Assembly (NCBI GenBank): GCA_015039365.1
Contig: WION01000012.1
Coordinates: 682,001 to 746,000, forward strand
Length of the DNA: 64,000 nt
Direction: 5' to 3'
Source of the DNA: Amanita rubescens
Lineage: Eukaryota; Basidiomycota; Agaricomycetes; Agaricales; Amanitaceae
Shown: piece by piece, positions 35,265 to 46,327 of the stretch
Layout: the number at the start of each line of letters is the position of its first letter
Position numbering within the stretch: the first letter of the stretch is position 1
The notes under the pieces: generated by a model
The model's database searches: none
Told to the model about the DNA's origin: nothing
The model's input: only the letters and a program-made list of their open reading frames with translations
Translations under genes and position numbers: made by a program

Positions 35265-36531
35265 TCAGCGCTTCCGGTTGTTGCCTTGCATTGCTAATAT
35301 TTGAACGAGACGAATGCTGAACGAGGTCATAAGCTACGATAACCTATTGTAAGCACACGGATACTCACAATATATTGATCATATCAAGCTCAAGACTAAT
35401 TGACTCGTTGATTGGATCGCGTTTCATGACACCATTTTCGGCCATGCGGGCATGTTGTAGGATTTTCTGAGTACTGTTCTTTCATCAGCCTTCATGTCAT
35501 GGCAAATAATGCAGACAACTACTCACTCGTAAAGAACAAAGCCACCAAAGACAGCCAAACCGCCGTACAACGAGATTGCTTCAGAGATAGCCAGTCCGCG
35601 CAAGCCCATTGGAAGGACCATTGGAGCTATGGAACTCAGAGCGACGACAGTTACGCCGGCTAACAGGGGTCCACCGAGATGAAGATATTTGTCATTCCTG
35701 GACAGGATATGAGCAGCCTGTAAGCGACCAACCTGTACAACTTACGTTGCCGTTGCACCAACATAACAAATGGAACCAACAACACCAAGAGTGTACAGGG
35801 CAGCGCGAGAAAGAATGGCGGGACTGAAGAAGAACAAAGGGCTAAGCGTGGCAGCTTGGCATCCATTGAAAGCCTAATCCACGAGTTAACATAGGACAGT
35901 ATCGTACAATCTCGCAACGTACCAGCCAGAATGCATGCTTTTGAAAAGTCTTTTCCGGAGGAGTGAAGTACGTGCCCATCATGGTGCCAATGCTGCCTAC
36001 AAGGCTTACTCCAAGTACCATCCCTTATAAATAGTTTCAGCGTACGGTCGATCATCGAGGATTGGCTCAGCACTCACAGGGATTAGCCGCCATGATCCTG
36101 AACGCAAAGCCAGACCGGAACATCGATCGTGCAGCCAACGCTGTCAATAAGAGCCCTGTACCAGTGTACTTGAATGTGTCATTAAGAAGCGATCTCTCGG
36201 TGGCCGAAAGGGGATCTCTTGTTTGTCTGTTGAGGAACCCATCGGTGACCACTGCGACTCCCGCCACGCCACCTGCAATGATGGCGATGCGCTTCCAAGA
36301 CACAGGTTGGCTCTCTTGAACAACCTTGTCAGTCATGAAAGTCCGGTTCCGGAAACCTGATCCAAAGAATGTCGAAGGCCGCTTGGCAAGACTGGCTTGT
36401 TGAGAGAGTCCATTTTGCCTAAATGCTCCAGGTCTAAGCGTACTGAACAGACGTGTAGATAGCGCTGAATGACGAGCTGGGATTGCTAACAACGGCCGTA
36501 GCTGAAAGGTTGCCAATCGTTGTGGTAGCAT
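35265..36531 (-). CDS. Mitochondrial BAX-inhibitor-1 family protein (GHITM/MICS1-like)
   Basis: Inner mitochondrial membrane protein linked to cristae shape and cation exchange in animals. The ATG at 36531 gives MLPQRLATFQLRPLLAIPAR, an Arg/Ser/Leu-rich presequence without acidic residues. An upstream in-frame ATG at 36588 is possible. Next come VSWKRIAIIAGGVAGVAVVT, LLNDTFKYTGTGLLLTALAA and FAFRIMAANP. After introns follow GTMMGTYFTPPEKTFQKHAF, ILSRAALYTLGVVGSICYVG and MGLRGLAISEAISLYGGLAV. The C-terminus FIRLVQILAMQGNNRKR ends at TGA 35265-35267. Six to seven membrane spans, as in the TMBIM5 branch. Its start lies only 71 bp from the stop of the next gene on the same strand. Confidence 0.88.
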
Positions 36532-36602
36532 GTCAAGTCGGGTGGACGCAGACGTCACGCTACGGCATGCTATAAATACATGGTACATCCATAATTAGAA
36601 GC

Positions 36603-38787
36603 TCATTCTCGCAAGGCAGGAATTGCCAATGCATCAATAACTGCCACCTGTCGGCATTCCAAAGCAACTGCCAGTCGACTGATACCTTCGTGCTCCTGCC
36701 AGTCGATCTCAAATACACCCGGTTTCTCTGCACCTGCATACCACGACCACCGTTTCAATCGCGACTAAGAAAGTTGTCAAACGTAGTGATCAGAAAATAT
36801 TATGAGAACATTACCTCGACACTATAAATATGCAGCCAGCCATCTCCACTTCCAGTAGCCAGCCATTTGCCGTTTGGACTGAACGTCATAGAGAAAAGAG
36901 GCCGCTTATGGTCTGCAAGTACTTTCAAGCATTCGCCAGTGACCGAATCCCAGATGCGAGCAGTTCCGTCGAATGATGATCTAAAAAAAATGAGCACAAG
37001 AAAATTGAGGATTAATGGGTCGTACGTGGCTATCAGTTGATTGGTCCCTGGAGGATGGTCCGGACACCAGCATATTGTAGTGACCGCATGACTATGTCCC
37101 CTCAAGACGATAACATCCGAAGCCATCAAGCCCGGTATTGACTCTGCAGAACTGGAAATGTTTTCGATATTCCATACTCGGGCCGTCGTATCATCCGAAC
37201 ATGATGCAAGCCGTGTGCCAGTTGAGTTGCATCGGATCTCGTTTATTTCGTTCTCGTGTCCTCTAAATGGAACTCTAGGAGAAGGTCATAGGCGCTAGCA
37301 CTCACTTACGAGAGTGTTTTGATCGATTCCCCACCATCTACTTGCATTATGTATATTTGGCTGTCCGCGCCACAACTCGCGAATGTCCAGTCATCTAGCC
37401 AGGCAACATCCAAGCAGCAATCTAATCTAGCATAAATAATTACAACCAGACGTCGCGATAACACTCTTCTTACCTGTATGACAATGATATTGCCGTTGTA
37501 ATCGCTTTTCCGAGACATTCCACAAACATGTCGTTCCATCCAGACTCGCTGTAAGGAGCCAATGTCCGGTCTTTGAGAATCTCGTAGCAAATATGGGCCC
37601 CTTCTCAATCAGATACATAATGTAAAGAGAAGAGCATAGAAAAGATAATAGAGCTTACATTATGCTGGGAATGGGTAAAATACAGTTCTCCATTGGGTTT
37701 AGATACTCGCAATATTGAATCATATGAGCCAATAGCCAGTAATTGTCCGTCCGGACTCCAATTTAGGGATGTCAAATCGGCAGACCCCGCTTTTGAAAAG
37801 TGGTGAAGCGATACAGGAGGGAAAGGGTCGGAAGTGGAGGGGACTGTTGAACTTGAAGGGTCGGGCAGAGTCCAAAAGTTCACGACGGCGTCCTTGGACC
37901 TATTTACGCGAGGTGAATGGTAGATTTAATACGATGAAGGCGCGCACTGACCCACTGGCAAGCGTCGGATGGTTCTTTGGATTCCAAGCACACACGAACA
38001 CCTGTATACGTTTTTGAACAGGGGCAAATGGGAAAGGACAGTATTCCGTACCTCTGTCGTATGACCTGGAAGCATGGTGACAGCGCTGGCTGTTGACTCA
38101 TCAAGGGGACCTTGGGTGTGCTTCTCTTTACGTTTGGATTTCCTGGGAAGTAATTCCGGTGTCATGGTTCGTGATATCGTCGATTCTGCATCTTGGTTTT
38201 TTGACTTATATGCTAACATTCTTTGTTAACAAGACGTATTATTAAACAGCACGACTACACACACATTCGGACGATGAATCAGCATGCATATCTTCACTTT
38301 CGCGTTTCGCTCTTTTCTCGGACGGTTCATCCAGAGCCATTGGTGACTCCTTCCTTTTATTGACTGTTTCAGATACAGTTGGAACGCCATTTTGATACAC
38401 AGCCCGTTCCTGTGTCACAGGCAATTGAGAAAGAGACATCATTTTTGCGCCAGCATCTGTAGAACATTGATGTGAATCCAGCAGTGAGAACTCTGCTGTG
38501 CAGTTCAACGTGACTTGACTATTCTTCCAGTGATGCTCGACTTCCAAATACAAAAGCGCTTTACAAAGGAGCTCAACTAGCTGTCCGCGGATGATATGTT
38601 TGTGGAACAAGGGAGAGCGATCCAGTTGTGCCTCAGCGCGTAGGGTGAAAGCAGAGTGAGCAAAGCCTGGATGAGACGGTTAGCGACGCGAAAGGTGCCG
38701 AAAGCAATGTATTTTACCCGAGTCGATGAGGAATGCATAGACGAGACAATTTATCTCATCGGCAGTTACTCTTATCTGGTCTGCCAT
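36603..38787 (-). CDS. TBL1/SIF2-type LisH-WD40 corepressor subunit
   Basis: Component of Set3/NCoR-type histone deacetylase complexes in the nucleus. The ATG at 38787 starts MADQIRVTADEINCLVYAFL, and after an intron comes GFAHSAFTLRAEAQLDRSPL, the LisH domain. Then FHKHIIRGQLVELLCKALLY and a low-complexity linker with a basic RKSKRKEKH stretch. The WD40 propeller follows: LTSLNWSPDGQLLAIGSYD, GPIFATRFSKTGHWLLTASL, CCLDVAWLDDWTFASCGAD, GHENEINEIRCNSTGTRLAS, VLRGHSHAVTTICWCPDHPP and RPLFSMTFSPNGKWLATGSG. The last exon ends AIPALRE at TGA 36603-36605. About eight WD repeats. Frame intact. Divergent from the DCAF11 gene by 188 bp. Confidence 0.9.
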
Positions 38788-38975
38788 ATTGGCAGGAAGC
38801 TTCACCTAGTCGCAGCTAATGCAGCATGTTTGCATCAGTTTTGCTTTCCCAATCTAGAAATAATTGATGGGATCTCAGAAACGATCTTACCAATACCGTC
38901 GGATTCCAAGTTGCCGGTGCTTATAAATTGAAATACGGCGTATATCTTAGCTGTAGCCTCTTCTCATCCCAACCC

Positions 38976-41359
38976 ATGCAGGCCGACTGGGACCAGGAAA
39001 GCTCCGATGAGGAAGCTAACCCTCGCCCTCAAGAGCAAACCCCCCGTTGGCGATCTGTTCGTCGAGGCAATAGCATTTTGCCCCTTCTAAGCAGTCAGTG
39101 CCTTACTACCCGTGTATACCATTGTCGGTCCACTTATTGATTTCGCAGCCTTATTTTCAATGCAAAATGGAGGGGGTCCATTAGGGAATCGTACTGTTAA
39201 TGTGACAACCAGGGATCTCTCGCAACTACTAGAAGGTATAACTCCTATTAGGCTATTTGATGACGGCGACGAGGATGAAGATGAAGATTATTATGGAGAA
39301 GATAACGGTGCCCAACAGTGGTATCCCCCACATGATGAACCTCAACCAGCAGGTGTGGAATTACTTGCTAGTGGCGATTTCGGTCGCGTTTCCATGAAAG
39401 ATCGAGCAAATAATCGCAACGTCGCTAAACGACTGTTCACACGAGTCTTACAGCCTCCATCCAGTCTACACAAGGAGGACATAACGAGTGTAAGTTCGCA
39501 TTAACGCATGACGCATGATGTTCTGCCAGTGGATTGAGCATGTGACAGAATCTGGTACCCAATACCAATGGCACTGCTGTAGCGAAACTTGCTGCAAACA
39601 TCTACAGTGGTCAATACTCAGCTGGCAAGTGCTGATACACATTTGGTATAGATGGCAATGCAATGCCAACCCATTATGTTTTGTAGATTCATCCTTCTAC
39701 TACACTTGCTCGCAAGGTGACGACATTGACTACGATCGTGCCTTAAGCTAAACATGACCTCTTCAATCTAGATTTTCGCATGCACATTTTTGATACCACC
39801 AAACCCCCGTACTCCAAGCAAACCGAACGGGCAGGAATCTCCACAAAGTTGCCGATCAAAAAGTCAATTCAGGGAGAATGTGGAAGATGGACGATTACTG
39901 ATGCCAACTTATCACCGGATAATGAAAGGTAGATTGTCGCTGTTCATTTGCTGGCGCAGCTAATGGGTGTTAGATTGATATATTCGTCGATAGTAGGCCA
40001 GATCTACTTCCAATTATTCCTGTTTGCGACCGTCTCATTGCTTAGACACCAACTGCATACATGACTAACGTCTCGGACGACTCAGCACGACAGATTCCCA
40101 TCCATTTCGGCGACCGTGGGCCATACGGCTTCGGTATATGGAGCTGTCGATTCTCCGCCGACGGTAATGAGGTTGTGGCTGGCGGAAGTGAACATATTTT
40201 TGGTAAGCAATGATGAATTTGTATCTTTTGACAATATATTCACGTATACAGTTTATGATCTTGTTTCGGATCGACGTACTGTGAAAATTAGAGCCCATGA
40301 TAACGATGTCAATAGCTGCTGTTGGGCCGATACTGCATCCGGAAATGTACTTATCAGCGCTTCAGACGATACCTTTTTGAAAGTCTGGTACGTGCTATTC
40401 CATGAGAAACCGACGGAGGTTCATGTACACCAGGGATCGACGTTCGCTGGGTTCATCCCAGAAGCCTTCTGGTGTCTTAATTGGACATACGGAGGGCCTA
40501 ACTTACGTATCAGCGAAGGGAGATGGTCGCTATGTCATTTCCAATGGTAAAGACCAAGCGATGCGTTTGTGGGATCTTCGCAAAATGCGTTCTAACAATG
40601 ATTATGAGAGTGTCAAGGACGATTCCTACGGCATACCCAATTTTGACTATAGGTATGAGGCTTCGCAACGCCGACTGTTGACCGAAAGCATAACGCCATC
40701 ACAGATATTCTACCCAGCACAAACCTCGCTTTGCTGCTCATCCCAAGGACTGTAGCGTCATGACATATCGTGGTCACTCCGTGTTAAGGACTTTGATTCG
40801 CTGTCACTTCAGTCCTGCCGAAACGACAGGGAGTCAGTATCTTTATTCTGGCTCTGCAGATGGCAGAATACATGTTCGTATGTTTCATGAACACACATCA
40901 TGTGTACTGATTTTCATACCTGTAGATTTGGTCCTTGGATGGCACGATAGTACAGGTCTTGGACCGTTCAAAAACACTGCCAATCTTTGTTGATCCCTCT
41001 GGAACTGAACGCACGACCGAAGGGCATGGACGGACCGATCTGTGTGTGCGTGATGTGAGCTGGCACTCTCAGGTATCCACCATCTGCCCTGTGCGAGACA
41101 AAGTCACGGTTACTTACCGCATTCTTTTCCTCCAAAGGAACCCGTTTTAATGAGTGCCGCTTGGGAGAGCCGACGCGATGGAAGTGTCGTGGCTAGGCAT
41201 GAGTGGAAAGGGTTGATGAAGATGCGAGGTGCCTTGGAAGACTGGAACGAAAAAACGCGGTTAGAAAGAGAAGATCGCTCAGGATGTCAACGAGCTGTGA
41301 CTCGCCGTGTCCCAGGCGCTTTTGATGACGACGAAGAAGATTACGATGAGGATGAATGA
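38976..41359 (+). CDS. DCAF11/LEC14B-type WD40 protein
   Basis: Predicted substrate receptor of CUL4-DDB1 ubiquitin ligase. The ATG at 38976 gives MQADWDQESSDEEANPRPQ. Further exons show an acidic stretch (FDDGDEDEDEDYYGED), the family signature LVPNTNGTAVAKLAANIYSG with QYSADSSFYYTCSQ, then the propeller: GIWSCRFSADGNEVVAGGSE, IRAHDNDVNSCCWADTASGN, GHTEGLTYVSAKGDGRYVIS, RLWDLRKMRSN and TLIRCHFSPAETTGSQYLYS. The C-terminus is Glu/Asp-rich (DDDEEDYDEDE), stop at 41357-41359. About 10 introns, all explained by GT/AG. Frame intact. Confidence 0.9.
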
Positions 41360-41510
41360 ACTCGAAGAATAGCGACTCTGAGACTGCTGTATTGTGGCGA
41401 CTACGTGGATTACTGTTGTACTGCTACATATGATGTACTACTAGTCCTTTTCAATCACTATACTAGGTTAACATGCTCTAATAATACATTAGCGTCATCT
41501 GTCTCTTACT

Positions 41511-42482
41511 ATGACTACACAAGGTTTCCCCCCAGGGTATTTCGTTATCAAATCGGTCGCTAGTGACAGGGTCTTGGACATCACAGGGGATGAGGTCGAA
41601 GATGGAACTGAGACGATACTATGGGTAGAGACTGAGAAATCATTGGTTGAAAGTAAGGATCGGCTCTCCAAGTCACTTGACGCCCGGCTCAACTACCATA
41701 GCCTTACGCAATCCCAATTCCAACAACCAGGTGCGTCTGATGATAATTGCCATGACCGTTTGCAGAAGGACCATTTCAGGTATTCTTCGTTGATACTTCA
41801 GGTGCATTATGCTCGAGGTCATCGGGCCACGCAATTGATGTCGAGGGTAAGTTCAATCCTTGCATACAGGACACGCTCTTCATGGCATAGATCAGATGGA
41901 AAACTAGTTCTACGACACAGAAGACCTGTTTCGTACCCATACCCGAACTTGTATTCGCATCCTCTGCCCCGTTTTTCCTACTCTCAGACCACAGGCGAAA
42001 TCACGGTGACATTTGAAAGCGATCCAACGTATCCTCCGCCGAGTCCCCAGCCATCTGAGGCTTGGAAAAACAAGCGTTACTTGCTCACCTCGGTTCCGTT
42101 GCGCAAGCCACGAACTATCATAGATGACGCATCCGAATTCATCTCTACCTCGATCGCAGCACCATTGATGGAATTGTCGAACATATTTTCCGTTGGTGGT
42201 GCAAACACAAGAGGACACGCAGATGAACGACTACCAACGCGACCGGAGGAGGTGTTTGATGGTGAAATTGACTTGAGGGAGAACGATGTAATCGAGGAAG
42301 AACGAGGGGAGGAAGGTGAGGTGGATGATTCGCCCGAATTGGGAAGGAAAGTTGTTGTAGTTGGGATATCAGCGGATGAGCGTGAGGGCCGCGTGTCGAG
42401 GCTGGCAAAGGCGAGGAGAACTTGGACCATCCATCCGTTGAGGCGCTTAAACGCGAGGACATCCCATTCTGTCACACTATAG
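41511..42482 (+). CDS. Ricin-B-type beta-trefoil (lectin-like) protein
   Basis: The ATG at 41511 starts MTTQGFPPGYFVIKSVASDR. The segments VLDITGDEVEDGTETILWVE and, after an intron (about 41654-41780), VFFVDTSGALCSRSSGHAID followed by DGKLVLRHRRPVSYPYPN have the QxW-like spacing of one to two beta-trefoil subdomains of the ricin-B fold common in fungal carbohydrate-binding proteins. The C-terminal half (YLLTSVPLRKPRTIIDDASE, then an acidic EEERGEEGEVDD stretch) has no domain I know. There is no catalytic toxin chain and no signal peptide, so an intracellular role is likely; ligand unknown. Introns at about 41654-41780 and 41850-41889 must be removed to restore the fold. Frame intact. Confidence 0.8.
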   Translation: MTTQGFPPGYFVIKSVASDRVLDITGDEVEDGTETILWVETEKSLVESKDRLSKSLDARLNYHSLTQSQFQQPGASDDNCHDRLQKDHFRYSSLILQVHYARGHRATQLMSRVSSILAYRTRSSWHRSDGKLVLRHRRPVSYPYPNLYSHPLPRFSYSQTTGEITVTFESDPTYPPPSPQPSEAWKNKRYLLTSVPLRKPRTIIDDASEFISTSIAAPLMELSNIFSVGGANTRGHADERLPTRPEEVFDGEIDLRENDVIEEERGEEGEVDDSPELGRKVVVVGISADEREGRVSRLAKARRTWTIHPLRRLNARTSHSVTL

Positions 42483-42506
42483 TCACGTCACATCTTTTTT
42501 TCTTGA

Positions 42507-44006
42507 ATGTTTGCTTGCACACGGCTTGCACGACGACGCGTGTGCTGTCCACGTCTCTTATGGCAGTCCACGCCCTGTGCTGCTCGCTTGCCTCTAAACC
42601 GCCATAATTCTTCTCATGCTTCAGACCCTCCTACACACGATGAAGCAGATGCAGACACTTCGGAACAACTCGAGTCGGAAATTTTCACGGATCCCCAACC
42701 CAACGCTGTCGGATATCAAGAGGAGTCGCGGCCTGAATCTTACGACCAATTCATGAACACCATTGGCAAGGATTTCCGTTATCCCTCAACGAGGAAGTGG
42801 CTTGGTGGCGCAGTAGTTGAGTTCGTCTTTACTTGCTGTCATCGGTGCTCTTACCGAAGTATGCTAGCCTTTTCCGATGAACCCTTCGTTCTTGCCTCCA
42901 GCGCCACTATCCGACGCGCTGCGAACAAAAATTTACAAAGAATTCATGCGTGATCCCAAAGAAAACAGTGTAAGAGCGCTATCCCAGAAATATCACATCA
43001 GTTTGAAGCGGGTCGACGCTATCTTGAGATTAAAAGGACTAGAAAGCGCTTGGATAAAGGTATGTTGTTTTTTCCTCGTCAACTCCACGACGGTGGAGAT
43101 GATGCTTTTACGATTAGTCTTTAAGACGTTTCCCTATGGTTCCATTTTTCATGAATTAACTGATTTTTGTCCTCTTGTGTCTTTCGAACTAGACTGACCT
43201 TTGAATATAGGTAATTCTATCAAGTGTCTTGCTTGTGATATGTCATGCTCATTTTCGTCATCGACGTACTTGCATATAGAAAGTGAGTAGCAACACCATT
43301 TTCTCTCTATACGATGATACAATGTATCATTCGCGAACTAAAAGACTGTCGTGGTGTCTTACATCACCCGAAATCTGGTTATAATTTACAACCCCATCTG
43401 ATCATTTTGCACATTTCCTGAAATACAATTTGATACTCATTTATTACTTAGGGCAAGGAATTACAAACAGGTTTTCAGCAGGGTATGGAGGAGCTATTGG
43501 GTGTAGAAGACCAAGAGATACAGAACCTTGAGCAAGATCGGGATGACCCGGCGCGACGCGATGTTCACGAGGCTGATGTTCTTGAACTAGAAGAAAACCG
43601 AGATGCAGTCAGACAACGGTATCAAAGATTTTATTGGGAGTCTATTCCGGAATCCCGGGGCGTGAGTATCTTTGTTTTCTATTAGACATGTTGATCTGAA
43701 ATATAATTTCAGGAGCCCATTGTTCCTGGAGTTCTTGAACTTGCGAAACAGCGAGCCCAACAATTTGCTAATCGTGTAGAGAGTAAACGCGCGCCTCGAA
43801 TCAAGGACACAGAGTACATGAAGACACCGCGGGAGAAGGTACAAGTCGTCACTAAGACTGGCCGTCCTACCTTTGAATTCCATGACGTCGGAAGTAAGTT
43901 TATTGACCGCAAAGAGCAGCTGCATCGCACAGTTGTTGCAGAGCGGAGGGCGAGAGTGAAAAGGGAAAAGAGAGAGAGGACGGTCCGAGTCGCGACATCT
44001 AATTAA
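42507..44006 (+). CDS. Mitochondrial ribosomal small-subunit protein (Bot1/MRPS35 family)
   Basis: Matches the eukaryotic mitochondrial regulator (Bot1p) family, a component of the mitoribosomal small subunit. The ATG at 42507 gives MFACTRLARRRVCCPRLLWQ, a basic, acid-free mitochondrial presequence. Conserved parts are DFRYPSTRKWLGGAV, PMNPSFLPPAPLSDALRTKI, YKEFMRDPKENSVRALSQKY and HISLKRVDAILRLKGLE. Later exons give LQTGFQQGMEELLGVED, RYQRFYWESIPESRG and a basic C-terminal helix ending REKRERTVRVATSN. One intron (43060-43451, 392 nt) is much longer than all others; a small unrecognised exon may hide in it. Stop TAA 44004-44006. Confidence 0.85.
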
Positions 44007-44056
44007 TATCATATATTACATTCTGGGGCTTAATGATGATCAACATATATCTCTAC

Positions 44057-44588
44057 CTACACAATGCACCCCTCTAGCTTCAGATCGTATATCGTGATTC
44101 TTCCAAAGAAATCAGAACTTTCTTCGAAGATCAGCTTCAGGCTTGTCACACCGCTGGCAAGTAGATCTGCATCAGATGGTAATAAATCAAAAGACTGTCT
44201 TCTGTTGACATCTTCTGGGTATACATATGTCAAGAACTTCCACTCTTGTTGATTAGATGGCAGGACATGAACAGAGCAGCGAGTGCCCACAAAGCCTCCT
44301 TGAAATGTGAGGGAAAGCTTTTGTGGTACTACACGTTCGATGAAGGTGAAATGGATGTATTGAGGTAGTCCCTGTGTAGCGTATTTGAAAATGATGGCAA
44401 GTGATATATTGGAAGTACCTGTTGAGATGTCCAACACGTTTCTGGATCATCATCAATGAGATGCTTCTTCCCAGAAGTTTTGTCGAGCGTTGAGCTGACT
44501 CTGAGATGACGATGATTAGCGCAGAAAGCAGATGGGCAATGAAAACAAACTTGATAAGAGTGTCGGGCTTGAGAAGGCTGACAAGCAT
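44057..44588 (-). CDS. NR2C2AP-like galactose-binding-fold protein
   Basis: The ATG at 44588 gives MLVSLLKPDTLIK, then VSSTLDKTSGKKHLIDDDPE with TCWTSQQ. After an intron (about 44370-44417) come GLPQYIHFTFIERVVPQKLS and LTFQGGFVGTRCSVHVL, then YPEDVNRRQSFDL and FEESSDFFGRITIYDLKLEG. The ETCWxSxQG and FEdSsDFFGRitiY motifs are diagnostic of the nuclear receptor 2C2-associated protein family, a small F5/8-type C (jelly-roll) domain. About 145 aa, complete. Ligand and role in fungi unknown. Head-to-head with the phosphatase gene, 73 bp apart. Confidence 0.88.
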
Positions 44589-44661
44589 AGCGTGGGAATT
44601 GCCATCATTTGTCTTGCAACATGCGTTGCATCCCAGGAGAGCGACCTTACGCAGCGCATTC
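44589..44661. promoter_or_regulatory. 73-bp bidirectional promoter with inverted repeat
   Basis: Entire gap between two outward ATGs. It contains TGCAACATGCGTTGCA at 44615-44630, an inverted repeat with perfect 6-bp arms, near its centre. A dimeric factor site for both genes is a reasonable inference. Confidence 0.45.
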
Positions 44662-45819
44662 ATGAACTCAGCTATCAGTGCCGTGCCAGACTGGCTGAGC
44701 GCTGCAAAGTCCTTCCCATATCTCTTTTCTGTTCTCAAAATCCTCGCAGAACGTGAGGCAACCCGTGACCATGCCCGTTCCCTCGCACGTCAAGTCTTAG
44801 CAAACAAGAGGGTACCCGCAAAGTCGGACGGTCTTGCGTCCCACTATTCTGTCTGCGTTGGGTGCAGCTCTGAGAATGCCCCCCGCAATCGCTACATCCA
44901 ACTCGAACCTTATGATAGGACCCGTGTTATCGCGTCGGCACAGGGGTTGGAAAGTCGTTACCTTAACGCCAATTGGGTTTTGGAGCGATTTGGTCACAAG
45001 TGGTGGATTTCGACGCAAGCACCCCTCCCCAACACAGTATATACATTTCTGAGCCTAATCGTGTATCCCTCAGCAAGCTCTGCACCAGAGTTCACGATTC
45101 AAACAGATCCACAGATCCGTTTACCTTTCCAGAGCAGGGTACGCACAGTGGTGCAATTAACTCGGAACTTCGAGAGCGGCCGGCGGAAGGCGCACGCGTA
45201 CTTCCCAAGTGAAGTCGGAAAATCGGACGTGATAACACCCGAAGAAGGTTGTACGACACCTGCATTCAAGGTTACTCTCTTAGAATCGCGTTCGTTCCCT
45301 GAGGCGCGTTGCATTCAAAGCACTGTATCAGTCACTCTCGTCGATGGCCAGGGCGGAGAAACCAAAACAGGCCGTGTCGTCTTCCGACACTATGCTTTAC
45401 ACCTCCTGGCCTGATCATGGCGTGCCTAGCAGGGAAGAACAAGCCAGGCGTAATCTCATTCGCTCAACTCGTCGACAGCGTCAATAAGGATACTACCTAT
45501 GTGTCCGAAACAGAAGGTTCAATCAATCCCGATCCCCCAATTATAGTTGGGTGTTCTGCAGGAATTGGAAGAACAGGTTCATTCATTGCCTCTCAGTTCA
45601 CTTCTCCGGTCCTTCGGTCGGCTACCTGCAACCTCTTTCCCAACCCCTATCTCATCGTTGCCTCCTTCTCCTCTCGGTCCTCTGCCAGCATCGTTGGCGA
45701 ACGATCTTATCGCACAAGAGGTGGATTCGTTGAGAGAGCAGAGACCACGTATGGTTGAGCGCGATGAACAGGTTTTATTTATTTACGAAACTTTGACTGC
45801 CGTGCTGAGTAAATCATGA
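44662..45819 (+). CDS. Protein tyrosine phosphatase, disrupted C-terminal half
   Basis: Classical PTP fold. The ATG at 44662 gives MNSAISAVPDWLSAAKSFPY. Substrate-loop region RNRYIQLEPYDRTRV, then LNANWVLERFGHKWWISTQA (family NYINAs and FIATQ equivalents), TVVQLTRNFESGRRKAHAYF, the WPD loop TSWPDHGVP and the P-loop VGCSAGIGRTGSFIA with catalytic Cys codon 45552-45554. The residue before it is Gly (GGG 45549-45551) where most PTPs have His. The frame breaks three times, each cured by one base fewer in a run: TTT 45396-45398, GGG 45432-45434 and CC 45589-45590. The last segment ends FIYETLTAVLSKS. Cys and Arg of CX5R are present, so the intact protein would be catalytically competent. Confidence 0.8.
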
Positions 45820-46327
45820 AGCCTGATTCTGTCACTGTATTGCTAGTCAACATCAAAGCTTCATGCTCAAATTACATATATCATATCAATCCGCTTGTCC
45901 TAATCTAAGCAGCGGCCCGAGGTATGTTTTCTGGTCACAAGGTCAGATCAGTGACGCGTGACGTAAGCAATGCCTAAAATATTTGCAACATCCGTGCAAG
46001 GACAAGGGTTCCAAATTTTCAAAACGTTCAACGTTCACCGTTGACTAGCCGAGCGCGCTGTAAACCAGTCTCATACTCTGCCAACCCAATTCTACACGTG
46101 CCAGGGCAGAACGCGCTCTACCGCCGACTGTCACTGGGACAGGTACAGAATTGAACTCCAGACAGAGGTCATATCAGTGTTTAAAGGTCCCGCCTTGGTC
46201 ACAAATAGGAACCGAGTCCTTATCTACTCCGCGATGGCACGTGCACAGGCGCGAATTCATGAGTTTATCCCTCAGATTCATTCAGCGCCGATTCAGCCTA
46301 CTTCAGCACCACTTCGCCCCAAGAAGA
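45820..46327. other. Intergenic region PTP / quinone oxidoreductase
   Basis: 508 bp. It contains TGACGTAA at 45959-45966 directly after TGACGCG, an ATF/CREB-like pair, and a CACGTG box at 46095-46100. Open frames from 46151 and 46177 show no recognisable protein and probably are the leader of the oxidoreductase gene. Confidence 0.4.

Noticed and set aside
41511..42482. Possible toxin gene because of the ricin-B-type fold
   Set aside because: Only the beta-trefoil carbohydrate-binding-like fold is present; there is no catalytic chain and no secretion signal.
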